Positions 1 to 7,069 are shown, counted from the stretch's first letter. The stretch is 9,939 bases of DNA from Acidobacteriota bacterium (GCA_003222375.1 QHVX01000064.1:1-9939); one strand, 5' to 3'. Notes: generated by a model not told the origin, from the sequence alone. A program made the numbers and translations.

Positions 1-702
1 CAGGACCTGACCAAAATGCAGGTGCAGGCGGATGTCGACCAGTCCGACATCGGCCGAGTTCGCGTCGGACAGGTCGCACGGTTCACGGTTGATGCGTACC
101 CCGATGAAGAATTTCGCGGGCGGATCGCACAGATCCGTCTGAACGCGACGGTCTCACAGAACGTCGTCACCTATCCGGTGATCATCGAAGTTCCCAACCC
201 CGACGAGAAGCTTCGGCCGAAAATGACGGCCAACGTCACGATCGACGTCGCGATCGTTCGCGGCGTCCTCCGCATTGCGAATGCCGCGCTGCGCTTCAAA
301 CCTGACACGAGCCAAACACCCGGAGCCTCCCCGACCGCAACTGCCGGCGGCGGACAACGGGCGGCGGGCGGAGGGGGTAGTGGTGGCGAAGGCCGCATGG
401 CCGCCTTTGGTCGCGGCCGAGGCATGAATGGTGCCGCTGGTGTTCTGGCTGGCGGTCCACCGCCCCCAAAGCGCCAGACAATCTACCTTCTCGAGCCGGA
501 CAAGAAGCTGAAACCCGTGCCGATCCGTACCGGAATCAGCGACGGTCACTACACACAGGTCGTCGATGGCGATCTGCACGCCGGCGACAATGTCGTGGTC
601 GGCCTGGTGACCTCGAAGGTCGATCAAGCGGCGCCGCCGGGATCGAACCGCGGGCCGATGGGCGGGCCGGGAGGCGGAGGGCCGCGTCGAGGTCCGGGTT
701 AG
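1..702 (+). CDS. MacA/HlyD-type periplasmic adaptor, C-terminal part (5' truncated)
   Basis: The frame is open from base 1, so the gene begins before the window; 233 residues and the stop are visible. This is the membrane-fusion subunit that links an inner-membrane ABC exporter to an outer-membrane channel in the periplasm. Visible residues 1-85 look like the beta-barrel domain of HlyD/MacA proteins (DVDQSDIGRVRVGQ, then FRGRIAQI and LRPKMTANVTIDV). Residues about 104-155 are a Gly/Ala/Pro-rich low-complexity insert, followed by a membrane-proximal segment (YLLEPDKKLKPVPIRTG, then LHAGDNVVVG) and a Gly/Pro/Arg-rich tail of about 25 residues. The insert and tail are unusual compared with classic MacA. 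The TAG stop shares its G with the GTG start of the ATPase, so the two are probably translationally coupled. The family call rests on the barrel motifs and on the two ABC genes behind it; the exported substrate cannot be read. Confidence 0.88.
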   Translation, partial: QDLTKMQVQADVDQSDIGRVRVGQVARFTVDAYPDEEFRGRIAQIRLNATVSQNVVTYPVIIEVPNPDEKLRPKMTANVTIDVAIVRGVLRIANAALRFKPDTSQTPGASPTATAGGGQRAAGGGGSGGEGRMAAFGRGRGMNGAAGVLAGGPPPPKRQTIYLLEPDKKLKPVPIRTGISDGHYTQVVDGDLHAGDNVVVGLVTSKVDQAAPPGSNRGPMGGPGGGGPRRGPG

Positions 703-1460
703 TGTCACAGCCGGTCATCGAGATCAAGGACCTGACGAAGGTCTATCAGATGGGCGAGGTTGAAGTCCGCGCTCTCGCGGGCATCAATCTGCTGATCGAT
801 CGCGGCGAGTTCGTCGCCGTCATGGGACCGTCCGGCTCCGGCAAATCGACGCTCATGAACATCCTGGGATGTCTCGACCGCCCGACGACGGGCACCTATC
901 GCCTCGACGGCGTCGATGTCTCGGAGCTGAACCGCGATCAGCGCGCTGTCGTGCGCAACGCGAAAATCGGGTTCGTCTTCCAAAGCTTCAATCTTCTTGC
1001 ACGCACCTCGGCCATCGAAAACGTCGAGCTGCCTTTGCTCTACGGAGAGACCGGCTGGACGCGAGCGCAACGCGACGATGCCGCACGCAAAGCGCTGGTG
1101 CTGGTCGGTCTCGCGGGCCGCGAAGGCCACTACCCTTCTCAACTGTCCGGCGGACAGCAGCAGCGCGTCGCGATTGCGCGGGCGCTGGTGACCGATCCCG
1201 CCATCCTTCTGGCAGACGAGCCGACCGGCAACCTCGACTCACACACGTCAGAAGAAATCATGGGAATTTTTCAGGAACTAAATGATTCACAAAAAACAGT
1301 CGTGTTAATTACTCACGAACCTGATATCGCGCGGCACGCCAAACGCATCGTTCACGTTCGCGACGGCCTCATTCACCAGGATGAACGCATTCGGCAGCAT
1401 CGCGTCGGGGCTCGCGGAATCGCGCCGCCGGTCATCGCGGTTGCTCAGGACAGATCATGA
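702..1460 (+). CDS. ABC transporter ATP-binding protein, MacB/LolD type
   Basis: The 252-residue ATPase subunit powers the adjacent permease from the cytoplasmic side. All ABC motifs are intact: Walker [10 protein letters not shown] (42-50), Q-loop Q94 in FVFQSFNLL, signature LSGGQ (148-152), Walker B ILLADE (168-173), D-loop NLD (177-179) and the switch H205 in LITHE. The [18 protein letters not shown] segment is typical of the MacB/LolD/FtsE branch. The GTG start overlaps the adaptor stop by one base; the end overlaps the permease start as ATGA. In MacB proper the ATPase is fused to the permease, but here they are separate. The last 25 or so residues run past the usual family end, apparently to reach the next start codon. 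Codons 186-206 are strikingly AT-rich compared with the rest of the gene (see findings). Substrate class (drug, peptide, lipoprotein or siderophore) is not decided by sequence. Confidence 0.93.
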   Translation: MSQPVIEIKDLTKVYQMGEVEVRALAGINLLIDRGEFVAVMGPSGSGKSTLMNILGCLDRPTTGTYRLDGVDVSELNRDQRAVVRNAKIGFVFQSFNLLARTSAIENVELPLLYGETGWTRAQRDDAARKALVLVGLAGREGHYPSQLSGGQQQRVAIARALVTDPAILLADEPTGNLDSHTSEEIMGIFQELNDSQKTVVLITHEPDIARHAKRIVHVRDGLIHQDERIRQHRVGARGIAPPVIAVAQDRS

Positions 1461-2686
1461 AAAACTCCGTGCAACGGCTCGGCAACATCGCAATCGTCGG
1501 ACTCAAGGCCATCTCGCGCAACAAGCTCCGATCGTTTCTGACGATGCTGGGCATGGTCATCGGTGTCGGCTGCGTGATCGTGGTCGTCGCGATCGGCAAC
1601 GGCGCATCGGCGTCGATTCAGTCGACGATCAATTCGCTCGGGACGAACTTCATCATGGTCTTCCCCGGCGCGACCACGGCCAGTGGCGCGCGGCTCTTCA
1701 CCGGCAACTCGAACTTGACGCCCGATGACGGCGAGGCGATCAAGTCGGAAGCGCCTGACGTGGCATATGTCTCGCCGCAGGTGCGGACCGCGGCGCAGGT
1801 CATCGCAGGTGAGTTGAACTGGGGCACGTCGGTCAACGGCGTTGGCACTGACTATCCGTTGATCCGCGTGTGGAACGTCGCGCAAGGCGATTTCTTCACC
1901 GACGCCGACGTCAAGGCGGCCGCGAAAGTCGCCGTCCTGGGAGCAACAGTCGCCGAGAATCTCTTTCCGAACGGCAACGCGGTCGGCCAGATCATCCGCA
2001 TCAAGAACGTGCCGTTCAAAATCGTCGGAGTGCTCGAGCGCAAGGGCGGCAACATGATGGGGCAGGACCAGGACGACACGATCCTCGCGCCGTACACCAC
2101 GATCATGAAGCGCCTCAGTGGCAAGACGAAGATCGATATGCTCTACGTTTCGGCGCGATCGGCCGATGCCGTGCAGCAGGCGCAGACCGAAATCGATTCG
2201 ATCCTGCGGCAGCGTCACCGGATCGGCCCCGGACAAGACGCCGATTTCCAGATGCGGTCGCAGGAAGAGATCGCGGCGGCCAGCGCCTCGCAGATGAACA
2301 CCTTGAAGATGCTGCTGCTGATCGTGGCGGCCGTATCGCTGCTGGTGGGCGGCATCGGCATCATGAACATCATGCTGGTCTCCGTCACGGAACGCACCCG
2401 CGAGATCGGCATCCGCATGGCGATCGGCGCGAAGGGACGCCACGTTCTCATCCAGTTCCTCTTCGAGGCGATCACGATTTCCATCGTCGGCGGCCTGATC
2501 GGCGTGCTCCTCGGCATCGGCTCGTCGAAGCTCGTCGCGGCCAAGGCCGGATGGCCGATTGTCGTCAGCGTCGAGTCGATCGTGCTGGCGTTCGGCGTCG
2601 CGGCATTCATCGGCGTGTTCTTCGGCTTCTATCCCGCGCGCAAAGCGGCGCGTCTCGATCCGATTGAGGCCCTTCGCTACGAGTAG
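1457..2686 (+). CDS. ABC transporter permease, MacB/FtsX family
   Basis: The 409-residue inner-membrane permease has the four-helix MacB/LolC layout. One N-terminal membrane helix (about 27-46, ending IVVVAIGNG) is followed by a large periplasmic domain of about 230 residues (MacB_PCD type; ASASIQSTINSLGTNFI near its start). Three C-terminal helices follow (about 284-308, 331-355, 372-392). Family signatures are GGIGIMNIMLVSVTERTREIG after the second helix, and the closing FYPARKAARLDPIEALRYE. In this family the permease does not form a channel; it transmits ATP-driven motion to the periplasm (mechanotransmission). It starts with ATG inside the ATPase stop (ATGA), so the ATPase and permease should be made in step. 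Together with the upstream adaptor it forms a complete MacAB-like inner-membrane module; no TolC-type channel gene is in view. Confidence 0.93.
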   Translation: MKNSVQRLGNIAIVGLKAISRNKLRSFLTMLGMVIGVGCVIVVVAIGNGASASIQSTINSLGTNFIMVFPGATTASGARLFTGNSNLTPDDGEAIKSEAPDVAYVSPQVRTAAQVIAGELNWGTSVNGVGTDYPLIRVWNVAQGDFFTDADVKAAAKVAVLGATVAENLFPNGNAVGQIIRIKNVPFKIVGVLERKGGNMMGQDQDDTILAPYTTIMKRLSGKTKIDMLYVSARSADAVQQAQTEIDSILRQRHRIGPGQDADFQMRSQEEIAAASASQMNTLKMLLLIVAAVSLLVGGIGIMNIMLVSVTERTREIGIRMAIGAKGRHVLIQFLFEAITISIVGGLIGVLLGIGSSKLVAAKAGWPIVVSVESIVLAFGVAAFIGVFFGFYPARKAARLDPIEALRYE

Positions 2687-2736
2687 CTCCGCTATCTTCC
2701 AGGAAACCAAGACTGACACACACCCACTCAGCAACG

Positions 2737-2745
2737 TGGTGTAGT
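2737..2745 (+). promoter_or_regulatory. Candidate extended -10 promoter for the receptor gene
   Basis: TGGTGTAGT reads as an extended -10 element (TG, one base, then TGTAGT, 4 of 6 to TATAAT). It lies 30 bases before the receptor ATG in the only gap between the transporter operon and the receptor. No good -35 at 16-18 bases is seen; CTGACA at 2713-2718 is too far away (21 bases). Similar elements lie at 7799-7807 and 9852-9860. Without transcript data this is only a candidate. Confidence 0.35.
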
Positions 2746-2759
2746 CTTTCCCACACCAA

Positions 2760-2767
2760 AAGGAGGA
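2760..2767 (+). promoter_or_regulatory. Strong Shine-Dalgarno site of the receptor gene
   Basis: AAGGAGGA at 2760-2767 is a near-perfect anti-16S match, 8 bases before the ATG at 2776. It fixes the receptor start and implies strong translation, unlike several neighbours that have no visible site. Confidence 0.8.
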
Positions 2768-2775
2768 GCCCCAAC

Positions 2776-5700
2776 ATGCAATTGCGACCGAGGAATCTGC
2801 TCTGCCTCGCCATGCTGCTGGTATCGATCAGCGCGTTCGCGCAGACGACCGCGACACTGACCGGCACGGTGACCACTGACGGGAAGCCGCTTCCCGGTGT
2901 CACCGTGACAGTCAGCTCGCCCAACCTGCAGGGAACGCGTACGACGATCAGCGGCGCGAACGGCGATTACATCTTCCCCTCCCTCCCACCCGGCCCGTAT
3001 CAGGTCGCGTTCGATCTGGAAGGGATGCAGAGAGTCACCAAAAAAGCCACGCTCAGGCTCGCCGAGACATCGCGAGTCGACGCCGAGGTCGCGGTGAGCA
3101 AAGTCAGCGAAGCGATCACCGTCACGGCCGCGGCGCCATCGGTGCTCGAGACGCCGCAGGTGTCGACAAACTTCGATGCGAAGCAGATCGAATCGCTGCC
3201 GGTCGACCGCAACATTCAGGGCCGCGTTCTGCTGGCTCCGGGCGTGACCAACACCGGCCCGAATAATCAGATCGTCATCCACGGCGCGCAGTCGTTCGAC
3301 AATCTCTATCTCGTCAACGGCGTCGTCGTGAACGAAAACGTCCGCGGACAACCGCAGGCGGCCGTGATCGAAGACGCGATTCAGGAGACGACGCTGCTCA
3401 CCGGCGGCGTCTCGGCGGAATATGGCCGCTTCACTGGCGGCGTGGTCAGTACCATCACGAAATCGGGCGGCAACGAGTTCACCGGTTCGGTGCGCGATGG
3501 TCTCTCGAACGACAAGTGGATCTCGAAGACCGCGTTCAAAGATCCGGTCAGCGGAGTTCCCGAAGCGAATCACATCTCGAAGGTCAATCCGATCTACGAA
3601 GAAACGGTCGGTGGACGCATCATCCGCGACCGGCTGTGGTTCTTCCTTGCCGGCCGTCAGGCGAAGACCAGCTTCTCGAATCAGACTGTCGGCCTGAACC
3701 TTCCCTACACCACGACCGCGAACGAAAGCCGGTATGAAGCGAAACTGACCGGCAACATCACGTCGAAGCATTCGCTGATCGGCTCGTATCTGAAAGTGAA
3801 GAACAATCAGAGCGGGACGAAGTTCGGAAACATCGCCGACCTCGCGAGCCTGCGCTCGGTCAGTAATCCGATCAGCCTCTACGCCCTGCACTACAACGGC
3901 GTGATCACGAACAGCCTCCTGGTCGAAGCGCAGTGGAGCAAGAAGGATTTCTCGATCGTCGGCGGCGGCGCGCCCTTCCGCGACGAGATCAAGGGCACGC
4001 TGCTTCGCGACATCAGCACGGGCTTTCGCGGATGGTCGCCGACGTTCTGCGGCGTTTGTGCGCCGAAGGAGCGCGACAACAAGGACGCGTTGGTGAAAGC
4101 GTCGTACTTCCTTTCCACGAAGGCGACCGGTAGCCACAATCTGACTGCCGGCGTCGACGACTTCCATCAACTTCGCAAAGAGGATAATTACCAGTCGGGT
4201 TCTGACTTCCGTCTCTTCGGCGACTTCATCTATTCCGGCGGCACATTGTTCCTGCATCTAGATCCCAACAAGAGCGGCGGCGTGTCGCGCTCACACTGGG
4301 AGTGGGATCCGCTTCTCGGCACCAGCCAGGTGTCAGACTTCGGAACGAAGTCGGCGTTCATCAACGACAAGTGGGACTTCAATCAGCACTGGAGCTTCAA
4401 CGCCGGTGTGCGCTACGACAAGAACGACGGTGAGAACCAGACGCACGTGAAGACGGTCTCCGACTCACGCGTGAGTCCGCGCATCGGAGGCATCTTCGAT
4501 GTCACCGGCAACGGCAAGCATCGCATCAGCGCGAACTACGGCCGCTATGTCGCGATGATTTCGCAGCGGCCGGCCGACTCAACCTCGACCGGCGGCCGTT
4601 ACTCCACCTATCAATTCCAATACCTCGGCCCGGAGATCAACCCGATCGGCACTCCGGCGGCGCAGCTCGTGCCGACCGAGGAGGTCATACGGCGCGCGTT
4701 CCAGTGGTTCCACGACAACGGATTCACGGGCAACAACAGCTTGATCTACAGCCTCGCCATTCCGGGCTTCACAGAAAAAATCCAGGGCAAACTGAAATCG
4801 CCGTACATGGACGAGCTGACGGCCGGCTACGGTGTGCAGCTTCCGCGAAACAGCTATTTGCGCGCCGATATCATTCATCGCAAGTGGTCCGACTTCTACG
4901 TCACACGGCGCGACACAACCACCGGTCAGAACACGACGCCGACCGGCGCGAAGGTCGACGTCGGCTTCATCGAAAACAGCAGCGGCGATCTGTCGCGCAA
5001 GTACAACGCCGTTCAACTGCAGGGACAGACGAAGCTGATACAGCGCGTGACCTTAGGCGGCAACTACACATACGCGAAGCTGCGCGGAAACGTGGAGAAC
5101 GAGGAGTTCAACAACGCGACGGTGACGATCGGCGCAATCGGAACGACGGGTTCCAACGTCTTCCAGATGCCGGAGTATCCGGAGTACACGAACTACGCGC
5201 AAAACAATCCGGTCGGATATCTGCCCGCCGACATCCGTCATCGCGCAAACGTCTGGCTGCAATACAGCTCGCCCTTCCCCCTCGGCAACCTCGATCTGTC
5301 GCTGTTGCAGCGCTATCACTCCGGGATTCCGTACTACGCATTCGGCGTGATCAATCCCGGCAAGAGCACGGCATTGCCGAACGGCGTCACGAATCCCGGA
5401 TACGCGCTGCCACCGACGCAGGTCGCGTACTTCTTCGCGCCGCGCGGCGATCTCCGTCTCGACAGCATCAAAGAGACCAGCTTCACCGTCAACTACAGCG
5501 TTCCGATCACCCGCGTGAGTCTTTTCTTCAAGGGCGACGTGATCAATCTCTTCAACAATCAGGGTGTGGAGCAGGCGGCGACTAGCGCGGGTAATGTCGT
5601 GCAGCAGCGCGTATTCACGAACTTCAATCGTTCGACTCTCAAGCCGTTCAACCCTTTCACAGACACTCCGAAAGAGTGTCCGAAGGGAACGGCGGCCGCC

Positions 5701-5817
5701 GATTGCGCTGCGATGGGTGCGAATTGGCAGCTCGATCCGAATTTCGGTAAGGCCACCAACAAAGATGCGTACCAGATTCCGCGTACGTATCGATTCGCAG
5801 TAGGAGTGCGATTCTAG
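2776..5817 (+). CDS. TonB-dependent-receptor-like (Oar-type) outer-membrane protein with carboxypeptidase-regulatory-like domain
   Basis: This 1013-residue exported protein is predicted to be an outer-membrane beta-barrel. A signal peptide (1-22, cleavage after SAFA) precedes a carboxypeptidase-regulatory-like Ig domain (about 24-105: TLTGTVTTDGKPLPGVTVTV, then GDYIFPSLPPGPYQV). The linker SEAITVTAAAP comes next, then a plug domain (about 130-235: IVIHGAQSFDNLYLVNGV and SAEYGRFTGGVVSTITKSGG), and a barrel to the end. The C-terminus RTYRFAVGVRF ends in Phe, as BamA-inserted barrels do. This is the architecture of the large OmpA/Oar-like receptor families of acidobacteria and myxobacteria, which usually import oligomers or act on the surface; no ligand can be read. 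Two close Cys pairs (C425/C428 and C968/C977) could form disulfides in loops. A copper-protein gene follows immediately, which hints at, but does not prove, a metal link. Confidence 0.92.
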   Translation: MQLRPRNLLCLAMLLVSISAFAQTTATLTGTVTTDGKPLPGVTVTVSSPNLQGTRTTISGANGDYIFPSLPPGPYQVAFDLEGMQRVTKKATLRLAETSRVDAEVAVSKVSEAITVTAAAPSVLETPQVSTNFDAKQIESLPVDRNIQGRVLLAPGVTNTGPNNQIVIHGAQSFDNLYLVNGVVVNENVRGQPQAAVIEDAIQETTLLTGGVSAEYGRFTGGVVSTITKSGGNEFTGSVRDGLSNDKWISKTAFKDPVSGVPEANHISKVNPIYEETVGGRIIRDRLWFFLAGRQAKTSFSNQTVGLNLPYTTTANESRYEAKLTGNITSKHSLIGSYLKVKNNQSGTKFGNIADLASLRSVSNPISLYALHYNGVITNSLLVEAQWSKKDFSIVGGGAPFRDEIKGTLLRDISTGFRGWSPTFCGVCAPKERDNKDALVKASYFLSTKATGSHNLTAGVDDFHQLRKEDNYQSGSDFRLFGDFIYSGGTLFLHLDPNKSGGVSRSHWEWDPLLGTSQVSDFGTKSAFINDKWDFNQHWSFNAGVRYDKNDGENQTHVKTVSDSRVSPRIGGIFDVTGNGKHRISANYGRYVAMISQRPADSTSTGGRYSTYQFQYLGPEINPIGTPAAQLVPTEEVIRRAFQWFHDNGFTGNNSLIYSLAIPGFTEKIQGKLKSPYMDELTAGYGVQLPRNSYLRADIIHRKWSDFYVTRRDTTTGQNTTPTGAKVDVGFIENSSGDLSRKYNAVQLQGQTKLIQRVTLGGNYTYAKLRGNVENEEFNNATVTIGAIGTTGSNVFQMPEYPEYTNYAQNNPVGYLPADIRHRANVWLQYSSPFPLGNLDLSLLQRYHSGIPYYAFGVINPGKSTALPNGVTNPGYALPPTQVAYFFAPRGDLRLDSIKETSFTVNYSVPITRVSLFFKGDVINLFNNQGVEQAATSAGNVVQQRVFTNFNRSTLKPFNPFTDTPKECPKGTAAADCAAMGANWQLDPNFGKATNKDAYQIPRTYRFAVGVRF
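5662..5680 (+). repeat. Perfect 7-bp hairpin inside the 3' end of the receptor gene
   Basis: GACACTC (5662-5668) and GAGTGTC (5674-5680) are perfect inverted repeats around a 5-base loop CGAAA. The hairpin lies about 135 bases before the receptor stop, within the codons for TDTPKECPKG. There is no T-run, so it is not a typical terminator. It may be chance or an mRNA structure ahead of the copper gene. Confidence 0.4.
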
Positions 5818-5900
5818 TCAGGCTGACTTTTCTACTCGGTATTCTTTGTGCGGCGTGCTCGGAGAAATCCGGGCCGCCGCCAAAGGAAAACATCTACCCC
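5811..5900 (+). other. In-frame lipoprotein signal upstream of the copper-protein ATG, without a standard start codon
   Basis: The frame of the copper protein is open upstream of its first ATG, back to a TAA at 5748-5750. From 5817 it reads V-RLTFLLGILCAACSEKSGPP, which looks like a bacterial lipoprotein signal: Arg, hydrophobic core, Cys, then a Pro/Ser/Lys linker. There is no ATG, GTG or TTG in this stretch. Candidates are ATT at 5811 (giving I-L-V-RLTFLL), GTC at 5817 (one base from GTG) and CTG at 5823. AGGAG at 5802-5806, inside the receptor gene, could serve as the ribosome site. The residue at lipobox -3 would be Cys, which is atypical. The extension looks real; which codon starts it is unresolved. 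Confidence 0.6.
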
Positions 5901-6137
5901 ATGACGGCCACCATCGTCTCGCGCGACCGCGCGCAGAACGTCGTCAACCTCGACAACAAGGAAATCCCCGGCGTCATGGAAGCGATGAAGATGGATTACG
6001 AGCTGCGCGGCACGAAGGTCGACTCGCTTCCGCCGGACGGGACTGCAGTCGATGTCAAGCTGCACGAACGCGACGGCCGCTACTGGGTCACCGATGTGAG
6101 ACCCCTCAGCGCAGGCGCCGCACCCGCGCGCCGATGA
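5901..6137 (+). CDS. CusF-like periplasmic copper-binding protein, probably a lipoprotein with a longer N-terminus
   Basis: From the first ATG the product is 78 residues. It matches the small CusF/copper-binding beta-barrel pattern: TATIVSRDRAQNVVNLDNKEIPGVMEAMKMDY, then LPPDGTAVDVKLHERDGRYWVTDVRPL. The core motif is IPG-x-MEAMKM (residues 22-31). M29 and M31 match the two Cu(I)-binding Met of CusF. The Trp of CusF is replaced by M26, and no His is seen where CusF has its copper ligand. Such proteins carry Cu(I) in the periplasm. This ATG has no ribosome site at a good distance (AAGGA ends 13 bases upstream), and a lipoprotein-like signal is encoded in frame just before it. The real protein is therefore probably about 106-108 residues, starting near 5811-5823 and coupled to the receptor stop at 5815-5817. 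Its 3' end overlaps the convergent lipid A deacylase gene by 32 bases. Confidence 0.72.
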   Translation: MTATIVSRDRAQNVVNLDNKEIPGVMEAMKMDYELRGTKVDSLPPDGTAVDVKLHERDGRYWVTDVRPLSAGAAPARR

Positions 6138-6672
6138 CGATCTGATGGACTTCCAGGCCGGGGTTTCGTCCCGTCAGACCGCCGTTCGAAATGTGGGAAA
6201 AGCGATAGCCGATATGCAGTGGCAGGCGCCCATGTGCAAAGAAGATCGCACCGAAACCGGCTTGCGAATCCATGTTGAGGCGTGACGTGGCGGCCGGCAC
6301 ACGCCTGTTCGACCACATCGGTCCGGTGCCGATTTCGGCGTACAGAGCATCGTGCCAACGACGTCGCAAAAAAAACAGTGACGACACGGCGCGGACCCAA
6401 TCGTCGGGATCGCCGTAGCGATAGCCGAACCAGCTTCGTGCCTGATGAATGTCGCTGTACGCGACCGCGATTCCGGCGTCCGTCTGACGCATCCATCGAT
6501 TCGCAAATGCCGAATCGCCGGTGACCTCGAAATGGACCGAGCGGAAGAGCGAGTGGCCGTGAAAATTCATCCGGCTGCCGCCGCCGCTCAGGTAGGTGTT
6601 GACCTCGCGCGGCGTGAAATCATGCGCGCAGGACGATGCTGCAAGCATCGCCACGAAGAATACGCGCCGCAT
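6106..6672 (-). CDS. PagL-like lipid A 3-O-deacylase (acyloxyacyl hydrolase family)
   Basis: This 188-residue product is a predicted small outer-membrane barrel enzyme that removes the 3-O acyl chain from lipid A. The C-terminal signature GYRFSHISNGGLTGRNPG followed by LE gives H160, S162 and E174. The spacing (His, +2 Ser, +14 Glu) is that of the Pseudomonas PagL catalytic triad (H126, S128, E140). An N-terminal signal MRRVFFVAMLAASSCA is likely cleaved near A16; the C15 context is a poor lipobox. The ATG at 6672 is chosen because it begins this signal; upstream in-frame codons overlap the previous gene and look non-coding. AAGGG abuts the ATG, too close for an ideal ribosome site, so coupling to the upstream gene (10-base gap) is likely. 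It is the last gene of a three-gene operon. The function is well supported by motif, but the overall similarity to characterised PagL was judged only by eye. Confidence 0.75.
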   Translation of the reverse strand: MRRVFFVAMLAASSCAHDFTPREVNTYLSGGGSRMNFHGHSLFRSVHFEVTGDSAFANRWMRQTDAGIAVAYSDIHQARSWFGYRYGDPDDWVRAVSSLFFLRRRWHDALYAEIGTGPMWSNRRVPAATSRLNMDSQAGFGAIFFAHGRLPLHIGYRFSHISNGGLTGRNPGLEVHQIVIGARVRRLR

Positions 6673-6682
6673 CCCTTCGATT

Positions 6683-7069
6683 TTACCGGCGGTCGGGCAG
6701 GATGAAAACGCGGCGCGCAAGATCGGATGCCAGCGTCTCCGGTCGATAGTATCGATCGAGAATCGACGGCTTCCAGGTGAGCAGATCGGGATTGCGGCGG
6801 CAGAATTCATCCCAGCCGATGCCGGGATGCCGCTCCATCCGCTCATGGACGAGCGCGACGTAGGCCCACGTGATCGTCTCGTGATACAGCATCGTCTTGC
6901 CGTGATGTACCGCGAAGCGCTTCAGCGAGGTTGTGAATCGGCTGAGCGCCTCCACGACCGGCATTTCGCGGAGATAGGCCCACACGACCTGCACGTGATC
7001 GCGGTGATGGAAGCCCGCATTCGGCACGGCGCACGATTCGAAGCGCGCGATCAGCTCGCGCTCGGTCAT
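6683..7069 (-). CDS. Conserved uncharacterised His-rich protein (FHHRDHV motif)
   Basis: The 128-residue cytoplasmic protein has no signal peptide or membrane helix. I recognise the pattern as a conserved bacterial family but know no function for it. Its hallmark motifs are FHHRDHVQVVWAYLR (20-34), RFAVHHGKTMLYHETIT (about 51-67) and, near the end, NPDLLTWKPSILDRYYRPETL followed by ARRVFILPDR. The clustered His and acidic residues (H21, H22, D24, H25, the HHGK pair, and H and E of YHET) could form a metal or active site; this is inference. The ATG overlaps the stop of the upstream ribbon-helix-helix-like gene as ATGA. The ATG also has GAGCGGA-type purines about 8 bases upstream as a weak ribosome site. 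Its stop lies 10 bases before the PagL-like gene. The tight coupling to a small putative DNA-binding protein is noted in findings. Confidence 0.8.
   Translation of the reverse strand: MTERELIARFESCAVPNAGFHHRDHVQVVWAYLREMPVVEALSRFTTSLKRFAVHHGKTMLYHETITWAYVALVHERMERHPGIGWDEFCRRNPDLLTWKPSILDRYYRPETLASDLARRVFILPDRR

Noticed and set aside
2713..2718. CTGACA as the -35 of the receptor promoter
   Set aside because: Spacing to the -10 candidate is 21 bases, outside the usual 16-18.
1445..2734. Long minus-strand open frame (429 codons) opposite the permease
   Set aside because: The sense strand encodes a clear MacB/FtsX permease; the antisense product is Arg/Asp/His-rich with no recognisable motif.
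2728..4257. Long minus-strand open frame (509 codons) opposite the receptor gene
   Set aside because: It is the antisense of a well-supported coding region. The predicted protein is Arg/Asp-rich without domain motifs, as expected from mirror-frame openness in GC-rich DNA.
6673..6846. Longer start of the PagL-like gene (58 extra residues)
   Set aside because: The added residues overlap the upstream gene and look non-coding, whereas the ATG at 6672 begins a good signal peptide.
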